Source: Skermanella rosea (GTDB lineage Bacteria > Pseudomonadota > Alphaproteobacteria > Azospirillales > Azospirillaceae). From it: a stretch of 64,000 bases of DNA. Of this stretch, positions 44,704 through 53,281 are shown one piece after another. Below the pieces are notes generated by a model. It was not told the origin of the DNA and ran no database searches. It saw only the letters and a list, made by a program, of their open reading frames with translations. The first letter of the stretch is position 1. Each line of letters opens with the position of its first letter. The translations under genes were made by a program, and so were the position numbers. Location of the stretch: the NCBI RefSeq assembly GCF_016806835.2, contig NZ_CP086111.1, forward strand, positions 48,501 through 112,500, given 5' to 3'.

Positions 44704-45840
44704 ATGGAAACCAACATCACCAATGCCCGCATCGTCGGGCGCGACGGCATCGCGACCGGCAGCCTCTCGATCCGCGACGGCGTGATCGCGGCGATCGACG
44801 ACTCCGCCGGAGACCTTCCAGGCGCGCTGGACTTCGAGGGCGATTTCCTGTTGCCCGGCCTTATCGAGATGCACACCGACAATCTCGAGAAGCATTTCTC
44901 GCCCCGCCCCGGCGTGATGTGGCCGTCGCCCAAGGCCGCGGTGATCGCCCATGACCTCCAGGTCGCGGGCGCCGGCATCACGACCGTGTTCGACGCGATC
45001 TCGGTCGGCGACTATGACAGCGGCGGGGAGCGGCGGCGCATGCTGGCCGACGCGGTCTGGGCGATCGGCGCCTGCGTCGGGCAGGGCCTGTTGCGCGCCG
45101 ACCATCTGATCCATCTGCGCTGCGAGGTCTCGGACGCCGGGGTGGTGGAGATCTTCCAGCAGTTCGCCGACCATCCCCTGCTGCGGCTGGTGTCGCTGAT
45201 GGACCACACGCCGGGGCAGCGGCAGTGGGCGGAGATGTCCAAGTACCGCCTGTTCTACCGTTCCAAGAACTGGACCGAGGCGGAGTTCCAGGCCCACCTG
45301 GACAGCAGGATCGAGAGCCAGCACCGCTACGCCCGCCTGCACCGCGACCAGATCCTGGAGCTGGCGCGCCCGCGGGCACTGCGGCTGGCGAGCCACGACG
45401 ACACCACCGAGGACCACGTCGCCGAGGCGGTGGCCGCCGGAATCACGATCTCGGAATTTCCGACGACCCTCCAGGCGGCCCGCGCGGCGCGGCAGTCGGG
45501 CATGCGGGTGATCATGGGAGCTCCCAACCTGGTGCGCGGCGGTTCCCATTCCGGCAACGCCTCGGCGGCGGAACTGGCCGGGCAGGGGCTGCTGGACGGG
45601 CTGTCGTCGGACTATGTCCCGTCCAGCCTGCTCCATGCCGCGTTCCTGCTCCATGGCGTGGTCGGCATTCCGCTGCACCGGGCGATCGCCACGGTGACCG
45701 CCAACATGGCCGACATGCTGGGCCTGCCCGACCGCGGCGTGATCGAGCCGGGCCGCCGCGCCGACCTGGTCCGGGTCAGGCTCGACGGCGACCTGCCAGT
45801 GGTGCTGACGGTCTGGCGCGAGGGCCGGCGCGTCGTCTGA
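44704..45840 (+). CDS. phnM: Ribose 1-methylphosphonate 5-triphosphate diphosphatase
   Basis: 378 residues of the amidohydrolase superfamily. Metal-binding HxD-like segment EMHTDNLEKH (near residue 57), LRLVSLMDHTPGQRQW, and RLASHDDTTEDHV are PhnM hallmarks. PhnM removes diphosphate from the C-P lyase pathway intermediate before PhnJ cleaves the C-P bond. phnGHIJKL are absent from the surrounding DNA, so the enzyme must work with a C-P lyase encoded elsewhere. Confidence 0.95.
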   Translation: METNITNARIVGRDGIATGSLSIRDGVIAAIDDSAGDLPGALDFEGDFLLPGLIEMHTDNLEKHFSPRPGVMWPSPKAAVIAHDLQVAGAGITTVFDAISVGDYDSGGERRRMLADAVWAIGACVGQGLLRADHLIHLRCEVSDAGVVEIFQQFADHPLLRLVSLMDHTPGQRQWAEMSKYRLFYRSKNWTEAEFQAHLDSRIESQHRYARLHRDQILELARPRALRLASHDDTTEDHVAEAVAAGITISEFPTTLQAARAARQSGMRVIMGAPNLVRGGSHSGNASAAELAGQGLLDGLSSDYVPSSLLHAAFLLHGVVGIPLHRAIATVTANMADMLGLPDRGVIEPGRRADLVRVRLDGDLPVVLTVWREGRRVV

Positions 45841-45844
45841 CCCG

Positions 45845-46033
45845 CTACTTCTTCCTGTCCTTGCCCTTGAGGTGGGTCTCGCGGACCCGGCGATTGATGG
45901 CGTCCTTCTCCTCGTCGGAGAAGGACTTCCACGCCTTCACTTCGGCCCGGGTGCGGCCGCAGCCCTTGCAGACCTTGTCGCTGTCGTACTTGCAGACGTC
46001 GGTGCAGGGGTTCCTGGTCTTCAGCTTTGCCAT
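45845..46033 (-). CDS. DUF1289 small cysteine-motif protein
   Basis: 62 residues. Four cysteines (10, 14, 22, 25) in NPCTDVCKYDSDKVCKGCGR suggest metal binding; the rest is the DUF1289 pattern. Its start lies within the last codons of opgH (13-bp overlap, different frame), so translation may be coupled. Role unknown. It converges with phnM, leaving 4 bp between stops. Confidence 0.9.
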   Translation of the reverse strand: MAKLKTRNPCTDVCKYDSDKVCKGCGRTRAEVKAWKSFSDEEKDAINRRVRETHLKGKDRKK

Positions 46034-47952
46034 GACTCCCTGATGCCGGACTGCCGGCCGTCCTTCAAGTCGCCTTTACCTGAACCACGGGGAGACCAGT
46101 TGGTCAGGCTCTGCTCGATGATGGCGCTGGGCCGGGTCGGCGGCACCCGCATGATATTGGCGGCTTCCACGTCGGGAGTGGGCTCCGCCTCGGCCGCCGC
46201 CAGCCGGCGCAGTTCGACCGGCGGATCGGTCTCCTCCGGCGTCAGGAACAGGCCGGCGCGGCGCGCCGCCTGGCCGGCGTCGGTCCGGCTGGTCCAGACG
46301 GTCAGCCAGACCGACAGGACGAGGCCGGTGATCACCGGCACCAGCCACCAGAAGAAGTCCGGCGCCACGTTCAGCACCAGGGCGCCCCAGGCGAGGCCCA
46401 GCGCCACGTGCAGCCCGTTCCGTCCCAGCGCCTCGCGGAAGCTCAGGCCCCGCTCGCCGCGGGCCTGGGCGTTCCAGGTGACGCTGCGGCCCATCAGGGT
46501 CGCCACGACGAAATGGGTGTGGAACAGCATCATGGCCGGTGCCAGCAGCATCGAGAACAGCAGTTCCAGGAAGGCGCTGCCCCACAGCTTGCCCGCCCCG
46601 CCGAAACCGCGCCGGAGCGCCGGGTTCGCCACCGTCAGGATCAGGCTGTAGAGCTTGGGCAGCAGCAGGATCGCGATGGTCACGCCGAACAGCGAGATCG
46701 TCTCCGCCATCTTCGAGACCGGCCAGTTGGGGAACAGGTTGTAGCCGGGCAGGAAGTAGCTGTGACCGGTCACCGTCTGGTGCAGGATGTCGATCGTGCT
46801 GAGCGTCAGCAGCAGCAGCCACAGCGGCGACGAGACATAGCCCAGCACGCCCATGATCAGGTGGAGCCGGCTCAGGGGATGAAGGCCGCGGGTCGGCAGC
46901 AGGCGCAGGTGCTGCAGGTTGCCCTGGCACCAGCGTCGGTCGCGCACGGCATAGTCGATCGTGTTCGGCGGCAGCTCCTCGAAGCTCCCGCCCAACTCCG
47001 GCACGATCCAGACCTGCCACCCGGCGCGCCGCATCAGCGCCGCCTCGACGAAGTCGTGGCTCAGGATCTCGCCGCCCAGCGGGGCCTTGCCCGACAGCAC
47101 GGGCAGCCCGCAATGCTCGATGAAGGCGCCGGTGCGGATGATCGCGTTGTGGCCCCAGTAATTGCCCTCGCCCAGCTGCCACCAGGACAGGCCGCTCGCC
47201 AGGGCCGGGCCGTACAGCCGGCTGCCGAACTGGAGGATGCGGCCGAACAGGGTCTCCTGGTTCACCGGCGCCGGCAGGGTCTGGATGATGCCGGTGTCGG
47301 GGTTGTCCTGCATCAGCTTGGACAGCGCCACCATGGTGTCGCCCGACATCACGCTGTCGGCGTCGAGCACCAGCATGTGGTCGTAGGCGGCCCCCCACTG
47401 GCGCAGGAAGTCGGCGATGTTGCCGGCCTTGCGGCCGGTATTGTCCTCGCGCCGGCGGTAGAAGATGCGGCCCTCGCCGCCGACCCGGCGGCACAGCGCC
47501 GCCCAGCCGGCCTCCTCGGCCGCCGCGATCTCCGGCTTGCGGGTGTCGCTGAGGACGAACAGGTCGAAATGCCGGTCCTCCCCGGTGCCCTGGAGCGAGC
47601 GCCAGGTCGCTTCCAGCCCGGCGAAGACCCGGCTGGGGTCCTCGTTGTAGATCGGCATGATGATCGCCGTCCGGGCGGTCAGGTCCACCGGCCTGGTCGG
47701 GTCCAGGCCGGCGGGGTCGCGCCCGATCAGCCGTACCAGGAAGCCCACCGTCGCGGTCCAGAACGAGGTGGAGATCCAGGCGAAGCTGATCGTGAACAGG
47801 GCGAAGATCGCCATCTCGATCGGGGTGAAGCCGTTGGCCCTGAGCACGTCGGCCATCAGGTAGGAGGCCGCCAGCGTCGACAGGATGACCAGCGCGAAAT
47901 AGAGCGTCCGGCGCCAGAGCGCCGTGCGCCGGAGTGTCTTGGCGTCGGACAT
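46021..47952 (-). CDS. opgH: Glucans biosynthesis glucosyltransferase OpgH/MdoH
   Basis: 643 residues. Polymerises the beta-1,2-linked backbone of osmoregulated periplasmic glucans across the inner membrane. Two N-terminal helices, a GT2 domain (TAIIMPIYNEDPSRV, LVLDADSVMSGDT, ILSHDFVEAALMRR, DRRWCQGNLQHLRLL: the Q/R-x-x-R-W motif) and about six C-terminal helices. The ATG at 47952 follows GGAAAGA. It is 38 bp downstream of opgG, the usual order. Confidence 0.95.
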   Translation of the reverse strand: MSDAKTLRRTALWRRTLYFALVILSTLAASYLMADVLRANGFTPIEMAIFALFTISFAWISTSFWTATVGFLVRLIGRDPAGLDPTRPVDLTARTAIIMPIYNEDPSRVFAGLEATWRSLQGTGEDRHFDLFVLSDTRKPEIAAAEEAGWAALCRRVGGEGRIFYRRREDNTGRKAGNIADFLRQWGAAYDHMLVLDADSVMSGDTMVALSKLMQDNPDTGIIQTLPAPVNQETLFGRILQFGSRLYGPALASGLSWWQLGEGNYWGHNAIIRTGAFIEHCGLPVLSGKAPLGGEILSHDFVEAALMRRAGWQVWIVPELGGSFEELPPNTIDYAVRDRRWCQGNLQHLRLLPTRGLHPLSRLHLIMGVLGYVSSPLWLLLLTLSTIDILHQTVTGHSYFLPGYNLFPNWPVSKMAETISLFGVTIAILLLPKLYSLILTVANPALRRGFGGAGKLWGSAFLELLFSMLLAPAMMLFHTHFVVATLMGRSVTWNAQARGERGLSFREALGRNGLHVALGLAWGALVLNVAPDFFWWLVPVITGLVLSVWLTVWTSRTDAGQAARRAGLFLTPEETDPPVELRRLAAAEAEPTPDVEAANIMRVPPTRPSAIIEQSLTNWSPRGSGKGDLKDGRQSGIRESWQS

Positions 47953-47990
47953 GGATGTTCTTTCCATCAGAAGGGCAGCTCTATCGGGGA

Positions 47991-49610
47991 TCAGGCGGGC
48001 GACCAGAGATAGACCCAGGTCTCGCTGATCGTCTGGCCGCGCAGGCGCAGCACGCAGCGCATGTCGGCCGGCTTGCCGTCGGGCAGCAGGTCGAAGAAGA
48101 CCCGCCAGCCGCCGGTCTCCCCGTTGCGGTGGGCGATCACCGGCCGAAGCTCGCCGGCCGTGGTCGTGACGACGGCCTCCACCGGCTGCTCGGGCCGCAG
48201 GGCTTCCAGCTCGCCGCCCTGGAACTCCAGCACGAAGTGGCGTCCTTCCTTCGGCAGGTCGGGGCGCCCCGGCACCCGCGCCGAACCGATCCGGGTGGAG
48301 ACCACGCGGGCCAGCGGCGGCAGCCCGGGCGTCTCCAGCACCGAGCGCAGGCGATAGGCGAAGTCCAGCCCCTCGCCGGCCCGGACCGGGCGCTCGGGTA
48401 CCCAGTAGGCCGCGATGTTGTCGTTGATCTCCTCCTCGGTCGGGATCTCGACCAGCTCGACCCGTCCCTTGCCCCATTCGCCGACCGGCTCGACCCAGTA
48501 GCTGGGCCGCCGATGGTAGAGCGATTCGAGGTCCTGGTAGTGGCCGTAGTCGCGGTCCCGCTGGACCACGCCGAAACGCTGCGGATTCTCGTCGCTGAAC
48601 GAGCTGACCCGCAGGTCCCGGGGGTTGACCAGGGGACGCCAGATCCACTCGCCGCGCCCGGTCTCGATCTGCAGGCCGTCGCCGTCATGCACCTCCGGGC
48701 GGAAATCGTCGAAGGTGCGGGTCCGGTTCTCGCCGAAGAAGAACATGCTGGTCAGCGGTGCGATGCCCAGCTTGGCGATGTCGCGGCGCGGGAACACGGA
48801 CGCCGTCACGTCGGCCTGGGTGTCCGTGCCGGGTTGCAGCACGAAGCGGTAGGCGCCGGTGGCGCTCCGGCTGTCGAGCAGGGCGTAGAGCGTCAGTTGG
48901 GTCGCGTCGGCGCCCGGCTCCTCGATCCAGAACTCGCGGAAGACGGGGAAGTCCTCGCCGCTCGGTGCCGCCGTGTCGACCGCCAGCCCGCGGGCCGAGT
49001 TGCCGTAGATCTGGTTGCGGCCGAGGATCCGGAAATAGCTGGCGCCGAGGAAGACGGCCAACTCGTCGGCATAGTCCGGCCGGTTCAGCGGATAATGGAT
49101 CCGGAAGCCGGCGAAACCCAGGTCGGCCGGCAGGTCGCCGCCGAACTTGTTGGCGCCGTAGTCGAACATGTCGGCCCGGTACTCGACCGGGCTGGCTTGG
49201 CCCTCCCGCAGCAGGTTGATCCGCACCGGACGCTGGTAGAGGAAGCCCAGGTGGAAGAACTGGAGCTGGAACAGCTTGTCGCCGCGCCAGACCGCCTGGT
49301 CAGGCTTGAACCGGATGTCGCGGTACTGGTCATAGGACAGGTCGCGCAGGGGCTGCGGCACCCGTCCCTGGTCGTCCGAATAGTCCCGCTTCGCCAGCTC
49401 GCGCGCGAGATCCCTCACCTTTTCGAAGGTGAACGCGGGAGCGGGCGCGGCCGGCGCCCCCGGCGCGGTTTCCTGCTGCGGGCCGGCGTCCTGGGCCAGG
49501 GCGGGCCCGAACGGCAGCAGCCCGGCGGCACCGGCGCCGGCCGTGGCGAGCAGGAACTTGCGGCGGTCGAAGCCCGGCGTGGGGCGCGGGCGGAGCGGTT
49601 CGTCGTTCAT
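47991..49610 (-). CDS. opgG: Periplasmic glucan biosynthesis protein OpgG/OpgD (Tat-exported)
   Basis: 539 residues from the ATG at 49610 (AGGA 5 nt upstream). A Tat signal is evident (DRRKFLLATAG, then ALAQ cleavage site near residue 40). Twin-arginine export is a trait of OpgD rather than E. coli OpgG, although the gene order with opgH is that of opgG. The mature protein carries the OpgG domain (FTFEKVRDLARELAKRDY near the start, later HRRPSYWVEP). It shapes or branches the glucan made by OpgH. Confidence 0.93.
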   Translation of the reverse strand: MNDEPLRPRPTPGFDRRKFLLATAGAGAAGLLPFGPALAQDAGPQQETAPGAPAAPAPAFTFEKVRDLARELAKRDYSDDQGRVPQPLRDLSYDQYRDIRFKPDQAVWRGDKLFQLQFFHLGFLYQRPVRINLLREGQASPVEYRADMFDYGANKFGGDLPADLGFAGFRIHYPLNRPDYADELAVFLGASYFRILGRNQIYGNSARGLAVDTAAPSGEDFPVFREFWIEEPGADATQLTLYALLDSRSATGAYRFVLQPGTDTQADVTASVFPRRDIAKLGIAPLTSMFFFGENRTRTFDDFRPEVHDGDGLQIETGRGEWIWRPLVNPRDLRVSSFSDENPQRFGVVQRDRDYGHYQDLESLYHRRPSYWVEPVGEWGKGRVELVEIPTEEEINDNIAAYWVPERPVRAGEGLDFAYRLRSVLETPGLPPLARVVSTRIGSARVPGRPDLPKEGRHFVLEFQGGELEALRPEQPVEAVVTTTAGELRPVIAHRNGETGGWRVFFDLLPDGKPADMRCVLRLRGQTISETWVYLWSPA

Positions 49611-49823
49611 ATATCCTGACTTGATCCGGTGATGGGAGAGGCGGGCGATCACGGCCCGCGTGCCCGGGAAGAAAAACACTCAACGCGGATAATTAGTCCC
49701 GGGATGCGTGACAAAAAAGGGCTGCCTCTGATTATGGCGGCGTTGCGGCCAAAGCATGGCGAGTAGCTGCGACAGAGTTGTCGGATCTGGTTGCAGGCCT
49801 CTGGACGACTATATGGTACCGCC

Positions 49824-50522
49824 ATGGTCAGGTTCTTGCTTTTTCTTGTCGGCATCATGACGGGTGCTGCAGCTGCATTGATCTATGCTGGGCTGGTGAC
49901 GGTGCCGCCTTCGTGGACGCTTTGGGGACCGCTCGACCTGAGGGAAGAACCCGGGGCTTTCACGAGGATCCAGCTTGCCGGATTGAGGGAGGAGCCCGGC
50001 GCCTGCTTCGCAGCACTGGAGCAGGCCGGCGTCGGCGCGGTGCCCCAGCCGCTGCGGCCGGTCGAGAACGGCTGCGGGCTGGTTGATACCGCCCGCGTCG
50101 GCCAGGTCGCCGCCGCCTACAGCAGCGCGTTCGTCGCGACCTGCCCGCTGATCGCGGCGCTCTACCTGTTCGAGCGCCACGTGCTGGACCCGGCGGCGCG
50201 CCGTCACCTGGGGACGGGCGTGGCGCGGGTCAACCATGTCGGTACCTACAACTGCCGGAACGTCTATGGTCGGACGGCGGGGCGTCGCAGCGAGCATGCG
50301 ACCGCCAACGCGATCGACATCCGGGGCTTCGTGCTGGATGACGGCAGGATCGTTTCGCTGGCCCGTCACTGGGGCGATGCCCGAAGCGCGGAAGGAGCTT
50401 TCCTGCGCGACGTGAACGACGGCGCCTGCCGGTTCTTCAACGCCGTGCTGGGACCCGACTACAACGCCGCCCACCGCGACCATTTCCACCTGGACATGGG
50501 GCGCTGGCGCGCCTGCCGGTGA
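49824..50522 (+). CDS. Extensin-like C-terminal domain protein
   Basis: 232 residues. An N-terminal anchor (VRFLLFLVGIMTGAAAALIY) precedes an extensin_like C domain: GTYNCRNVYGR, SEHATANAIDIRGFVL, and AAHRDHFHLDMG. The His and Asp residues of these motifs are like those of D-Ala-D-Ala carboxypeptidase/VanY-type metal sites, so a peptidoglycan-acting enzyme is possible. Divergent from opgGH. The ribosome binding site is weak, and the ATG 11 codons into the frame was chosen because the hydrophobic segment begins there. Confidence 0.82.
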   Translation: MVRFLLFLVGIMTGAAAALIYAGLVTVPPSWTLWGPLDLREEPGAFTRIQLAGLREEPGACFAALEQAGVGAVPQPLRPVENGCGLVDTARVGQVAAAYSSAFVATCPLIAALYLFERHVLDPAARRHLGTGVARVNHVGTYNCRNVYGRTAGRRSEHATANAIDIRGFVLDDGRIVSLARHWGDARSAEGAFLRDVNDGACRFFNAVLGPDYNAAHRDHFHLDMGRWRACR

Positions 50523-50588
50523 CGATGCTGCATAGCAAAAAACCGGGCGAAGCCGGGCGCTGCGGGGAAGCGGGACAGGAGTTCGGCA

Positions 50589-50615
50589 ATAAAAAAGCCC
50601 CGGCGCTGCCGAGGC
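50589..50615 (-). terminator. Minus-strand intrinsic terminator
   Basis: On the minus strand GCCTCGGC-AGC-GCCGGGGC (8 bp, one U.G pair) is followed by TTTTTTATT. The wobble pair forms only in minus-strand RNA, so the direction is clear. No minus-strand gene ends here, which points to an RNA gene upstream. Confidence 0.8.
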
Positions 50616-50760
50616 CTAATCTTGGACTTTCTGGAACGACCTTCTTCTGGGCCGTCTGATCTAGTCTCAAGCTCTTTTTAAGAGCATTTCTTCCCTGTTC
50701 GATGGCCGCTTTTGTTCAAGCGGTCCGTTTGGTGTGGGCGATTCTTAACAGAGTTCCGCG
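50590..50760 (-). ncRNA. Candidate minus-strand small RNA in a gene-free gap
   Basis: The 476-bp stretch 50523-50998 has no convincing gene. On its minus strand a small stem GCTCTT/AAGAGC (50671-50685) and then the terminator at 50589-50615 are visible. Upstream, an AT-rich area with TTAAGAAT near 50740 could be a promoter. The 5' end is unknown and no family is recognised. The remainder of the gap contains the palindrome GTCATATGAC (50782-50791). Confidence 0.4.
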
Positions 50761-50998
50761 GCATTTTTAAACCGGCAATAAGTCATATGACATTCGGCAC
50801 GGACTCCGGGTCCGGCCGATCCGGCCGTGTCGGCATCCGGTCTGAAGGAGATCGCCTGAGTCTTGCATATTAGGAGAATTTTTGTGATTTATGAGCCTTA
50901 TTGATTGCTGGCGGATGGCAGGTTTCCACCGTCAGGATTCATGTCGTTATTTTCTGGTCGAAACAGGACCGCACGGTTTAGATTTGTTGAGGTATAGC

Positions 50999-51523
50999 AT
51001 GGCTCGTCAAGGCCGGGCGGCCGCCGCCGCCCCGTTGCTTTTCCTGCTGTTCGCCGGGCTTGCCGGTCCGGCGGCGGTCCCGGCCGTGGCGCAGCCCCTG
51101 CCGCCGTCATCCGGTTCCAACGCTCCCGGCAACGGCGCCCCGGGCATTCCCCCCGACGTGCTGACGATTCCCCAGCTGCCGGTCCCGCCGAGCAGCAGCT
51201 TCGCGATCGACGACACCGTCCTGGTCGGCAACGACGACGACTGGACCGGCCAGGTCATCCTGAACGCCCCCTATTCCGTCATCCAGGTGACCCAGTTCTA
51301 CCGGACCGAGATGCCCAAGATGGGCTGGGCGGAAACCGCCATCGTCCGCGCCCGCCGCACCTCGATCTCCTTCGTGCGCGACCAGCGGGTGGCGACCATC
51401 CGGATCAGCATCCAGAAGGACGACACCAAGCGGACCGACATCGACGTGGTGGTCTCGCCGATCCAGACCAAGCTGGCGCCCGGGGGCGGCGGCGCCTCGG
51501 TCCCGGTGCCGCGCCTCAAGTAG
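50999..51523 (+). CDS. Exported hypothetical protein with proline-rich linker
   Basis: 174 residues from the ATG at 50999, which gives a clean signal peptide (APLLFLLFAGLAGPAAVPAVA-Q) and has GAGG 6 nt upstream. A longer form from 50891 also has an AGGAGA nearby but would bury the signal peptide. After a Pro/Ser-rich linker comes a compact domain (APYSVIQVTQFYRTEMPKMGWAE, ATIRISIQKDD) reminiscent of proteins with a repeated beta-alpha unit that bind or process envelope lipids. Family not recognised. Confidence 0.7.
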   Translation: MARQGRAAAAAPLLFLLFAGLAGPAAVPAVAQPLPPSSGSNAPGNGAPGIPPDVLTIPQLPVPPSSSFAIDDTVLVGNDDDWTGQVILNAPYSVIQVTQFYRTEMPKMGWAETAIVRARRTSISFVRDQRVATIRISIQKDDTKRTDIDVVVSPIQTKLAPGGGGASVPVPRLK

Positions 51524-51626
51524 CGGCGGGTTCTCCTCATCGATCGCTTGCGCGAAGGCGGCCAGTCGGGTCACATCGGGGCCTGACCGGCGGGACAGCC
51601 GGAGCGAACAACCGAGGGGGAATCCC

Positions 51627-52829
51627 ATGACCAGCCGATATCCGGACGGTGACCCGATCGTCATCGCCGCCGCCGTGCGCACGCCCATGGGCGGTTTCCA
51701 GGGCGAACTCGCCACCGCCACCGCGCCGGAACTGGGCGCCACCGCGATCCGCGCCGCCGTCGAGCGTGCCGGGCTGGCATCGGACCAGGTCGACGAAGTC
51801 GTCATGGGCTGCGTCCTGCCGGCCGGGCTGGGCCAGGCGCCGGCCCGCCAGGCGTCGCTCGGGGCCGGCATTCCCGAGTCGGTCGGCTGCACCACCATCA
51901 ACAAGATGTGCGGGTCGGGCATGAAGGCGGCCATGATGGCCCACGACCTGATCGCCGCCGGCACCAACGCGGTGATGGTGGCGGGCGGCATGGAGAGCAT
52001 GACCAACGCCCCCTACCTGCTCGACCGGGCCCGGGGCGGCTACCGCATGGGCCACGGCCGGGTGCTCGACCACATGTTCCTGGACGGGCTGGAGGACGCC
52101 TACGACAAGGGCCGCCTGATGGGCACCTTCGCGGAGGATTGCGCCCAGCATTACCAGTTCACCCGCGAGGCCCAGGACGCCTACGCGGTCGCCTCGCTGA
52201 CCCGCGCCCGCACGGCGGTCGAGGACGGCACCTTCGACGCCGAGATAGCGCCCCATGCCGTCCGCACCCGCAAGGGCGAGGCGGTGGTGAGCCGCGACGA
52301 GCAGCCGGGCAAGGCGGTGCCGGACAAGATCGGCACGCTGAAGCCGGCTTTCCGCCCGGACGGCACGGTGACCGCAGCCAATTCCAGCTCGATCTCCGAC
52401 GGTGCCGCGGCCCTGGTGCTGATGCGCCGGTCGGAAGCCGAGCGCCGCGGCATCACGCCGCTGGCCGCGATCGCCGGCCACGCGACCCACGCCCAGGCGC
52501 CGGGCTGGTTCACCACGGCCCCGGTCGGCGCGATGCGCAAGCTGTTCGACCGGGTCGGCTGGCAGGCCCGCGACGTCGACCTGTTCGAGGTCAACGAGGC
52601 CTTCGCCGTGGTCGCCATGGCGGCGATGCGCGAGCTGGACCTGCCGCACGACAAGGTCAACATCCATGGCGGCGCCTGCGCGCTGGGCCACCCGATCGGG
52701 GCGTCGGGCGCCCGCATCCTGGTGACGCTGCTGGCGGCGCTGGAGAAGCACGGTCTCAAGCGCGGCGTCGCGTCGCTGTGCATCGGCGGCGGCGAGGCCA
52801 CGGCCATGGCGGTCGAGCGGCTGAACTGA
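51627..52829 (+). CDS. Acetyl-CoA C-acyltransferase (thiolase)
   Basis: 400 residues. Catalytic Cys95 (NKMCGSGMKA), His in GGACALGHPIGASGAR and the second Cys in LCIGGGEATA are present. Thiolases cleave or form 3-ketoacyl-CoA; the family cannot separate beta-oxidation from acetoacetyl-CoA synthesis by sequence alone. GGGGGAATCCC precedes the ATG. It heads an apparent operon with a RidA-family and an acyl-CoA dehydrogenase gene. Confidence 0.95.
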   Translation: MTSRYPDGDPIVIAAAVRTPMGGFQGELATATAPELGATAIRAAVERAGLASDQVDEVVMGCVLPAGLGQAPARQASLGAGIPESVGCTTINKMCGSGMKAAMMAHDLIAAGTNAVMVAGGMESMTNAPYLLDRARGGYRMGHGRVLDHMFLDGLEDAYDKGRLMGTFAEDCAQHYQFTREAQDAYAVASLTRARTAVEDGTFDAEIAPHAVRTRKGEAVVSRDEQPGKAVPDKIGTLKPAFRPDGTVTAANSSSISDGAAALVLMRRSEAERRGITPLAAIAGHATHAQAPGWFTTAPVGAMRKLFDRVGWQARDVDLFEVNEAFAVVAMAAMRELDLPHDKVNIHGGACALGHPIGASGARILVTLLAALEKHGLKRGVASLCIGGGEATAMAVERLN

Positions 52830-52846
52830 CGGAAGGCGGTGAAGCG

Positions 52847-53281
52847 ATGACAGCGCGCAGGCTGATTTCCGGCGGCTCGGAGTTCGAGCGGATCGCCGGC
52901 TACTCGCGGGCGGTGGTGGACGGCGACTGGATCTTCGTCGCCGGGACCACCGGGTTCGACTATGCCGCCGGGACGATCCCCGATGGCGTGGCGGAGCAGG
53001 CGCGCCAGACCTTCCGCACCATCGCGGTGGCGCTGGCCCAGGCCGGCGCCGGCCTGGAGGACGTGGTGCGGGTCCGCTACTACATCACCGACGCGTCCTA
53101 TTGGGACGCCCTCCATCCCGTGCTGGGCGAGGTGTTCGGGGAGATCCGGCCGGCGGCGACCTGCGTGGTCTGCGGCTTGATCGACCCCCGCATGAAGATC
53201 GAGATAGAAGTGACCGCGCGCCGCGTCACCGACGAAAGGAAGGATATGGGGGGAAAGGAAATGGGGCGGGAAGCATGCTGA
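52847..53281 (+). CDS. RidA-family (YjgF/UK114) protein
   Basis: 144 residues. The RidA fold is shown by [20 protein letters not shown], the central [10 protein letters not shown] and [22 protein letters not shown]. Archetypal RidA hydrolyses reactive enamine/imine intermediates of pyridoxal enzymes using an Arg in the CxxxxLxxPxxxxE region. The present [11 protein letters not shown] keeps that Arg. It begins 18 bp after the thiolase stop and its stop codon overlaps the acyl-CoA dehydrogenase start by 7 bp. Confidence 0.92.
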   Translation: MTARRLISGGSEFERIAGYSRAVVDGDWIFVAGTTGFDYAAGTIPDGVAEQARQTFRTIAVALAQAGAGLEDVVRVRYYITDASYWDALHPVLGEVFGEIRPAATCVVCGLIDPRMKIEIEVTARRVTDERKDMGGKEMGREAC

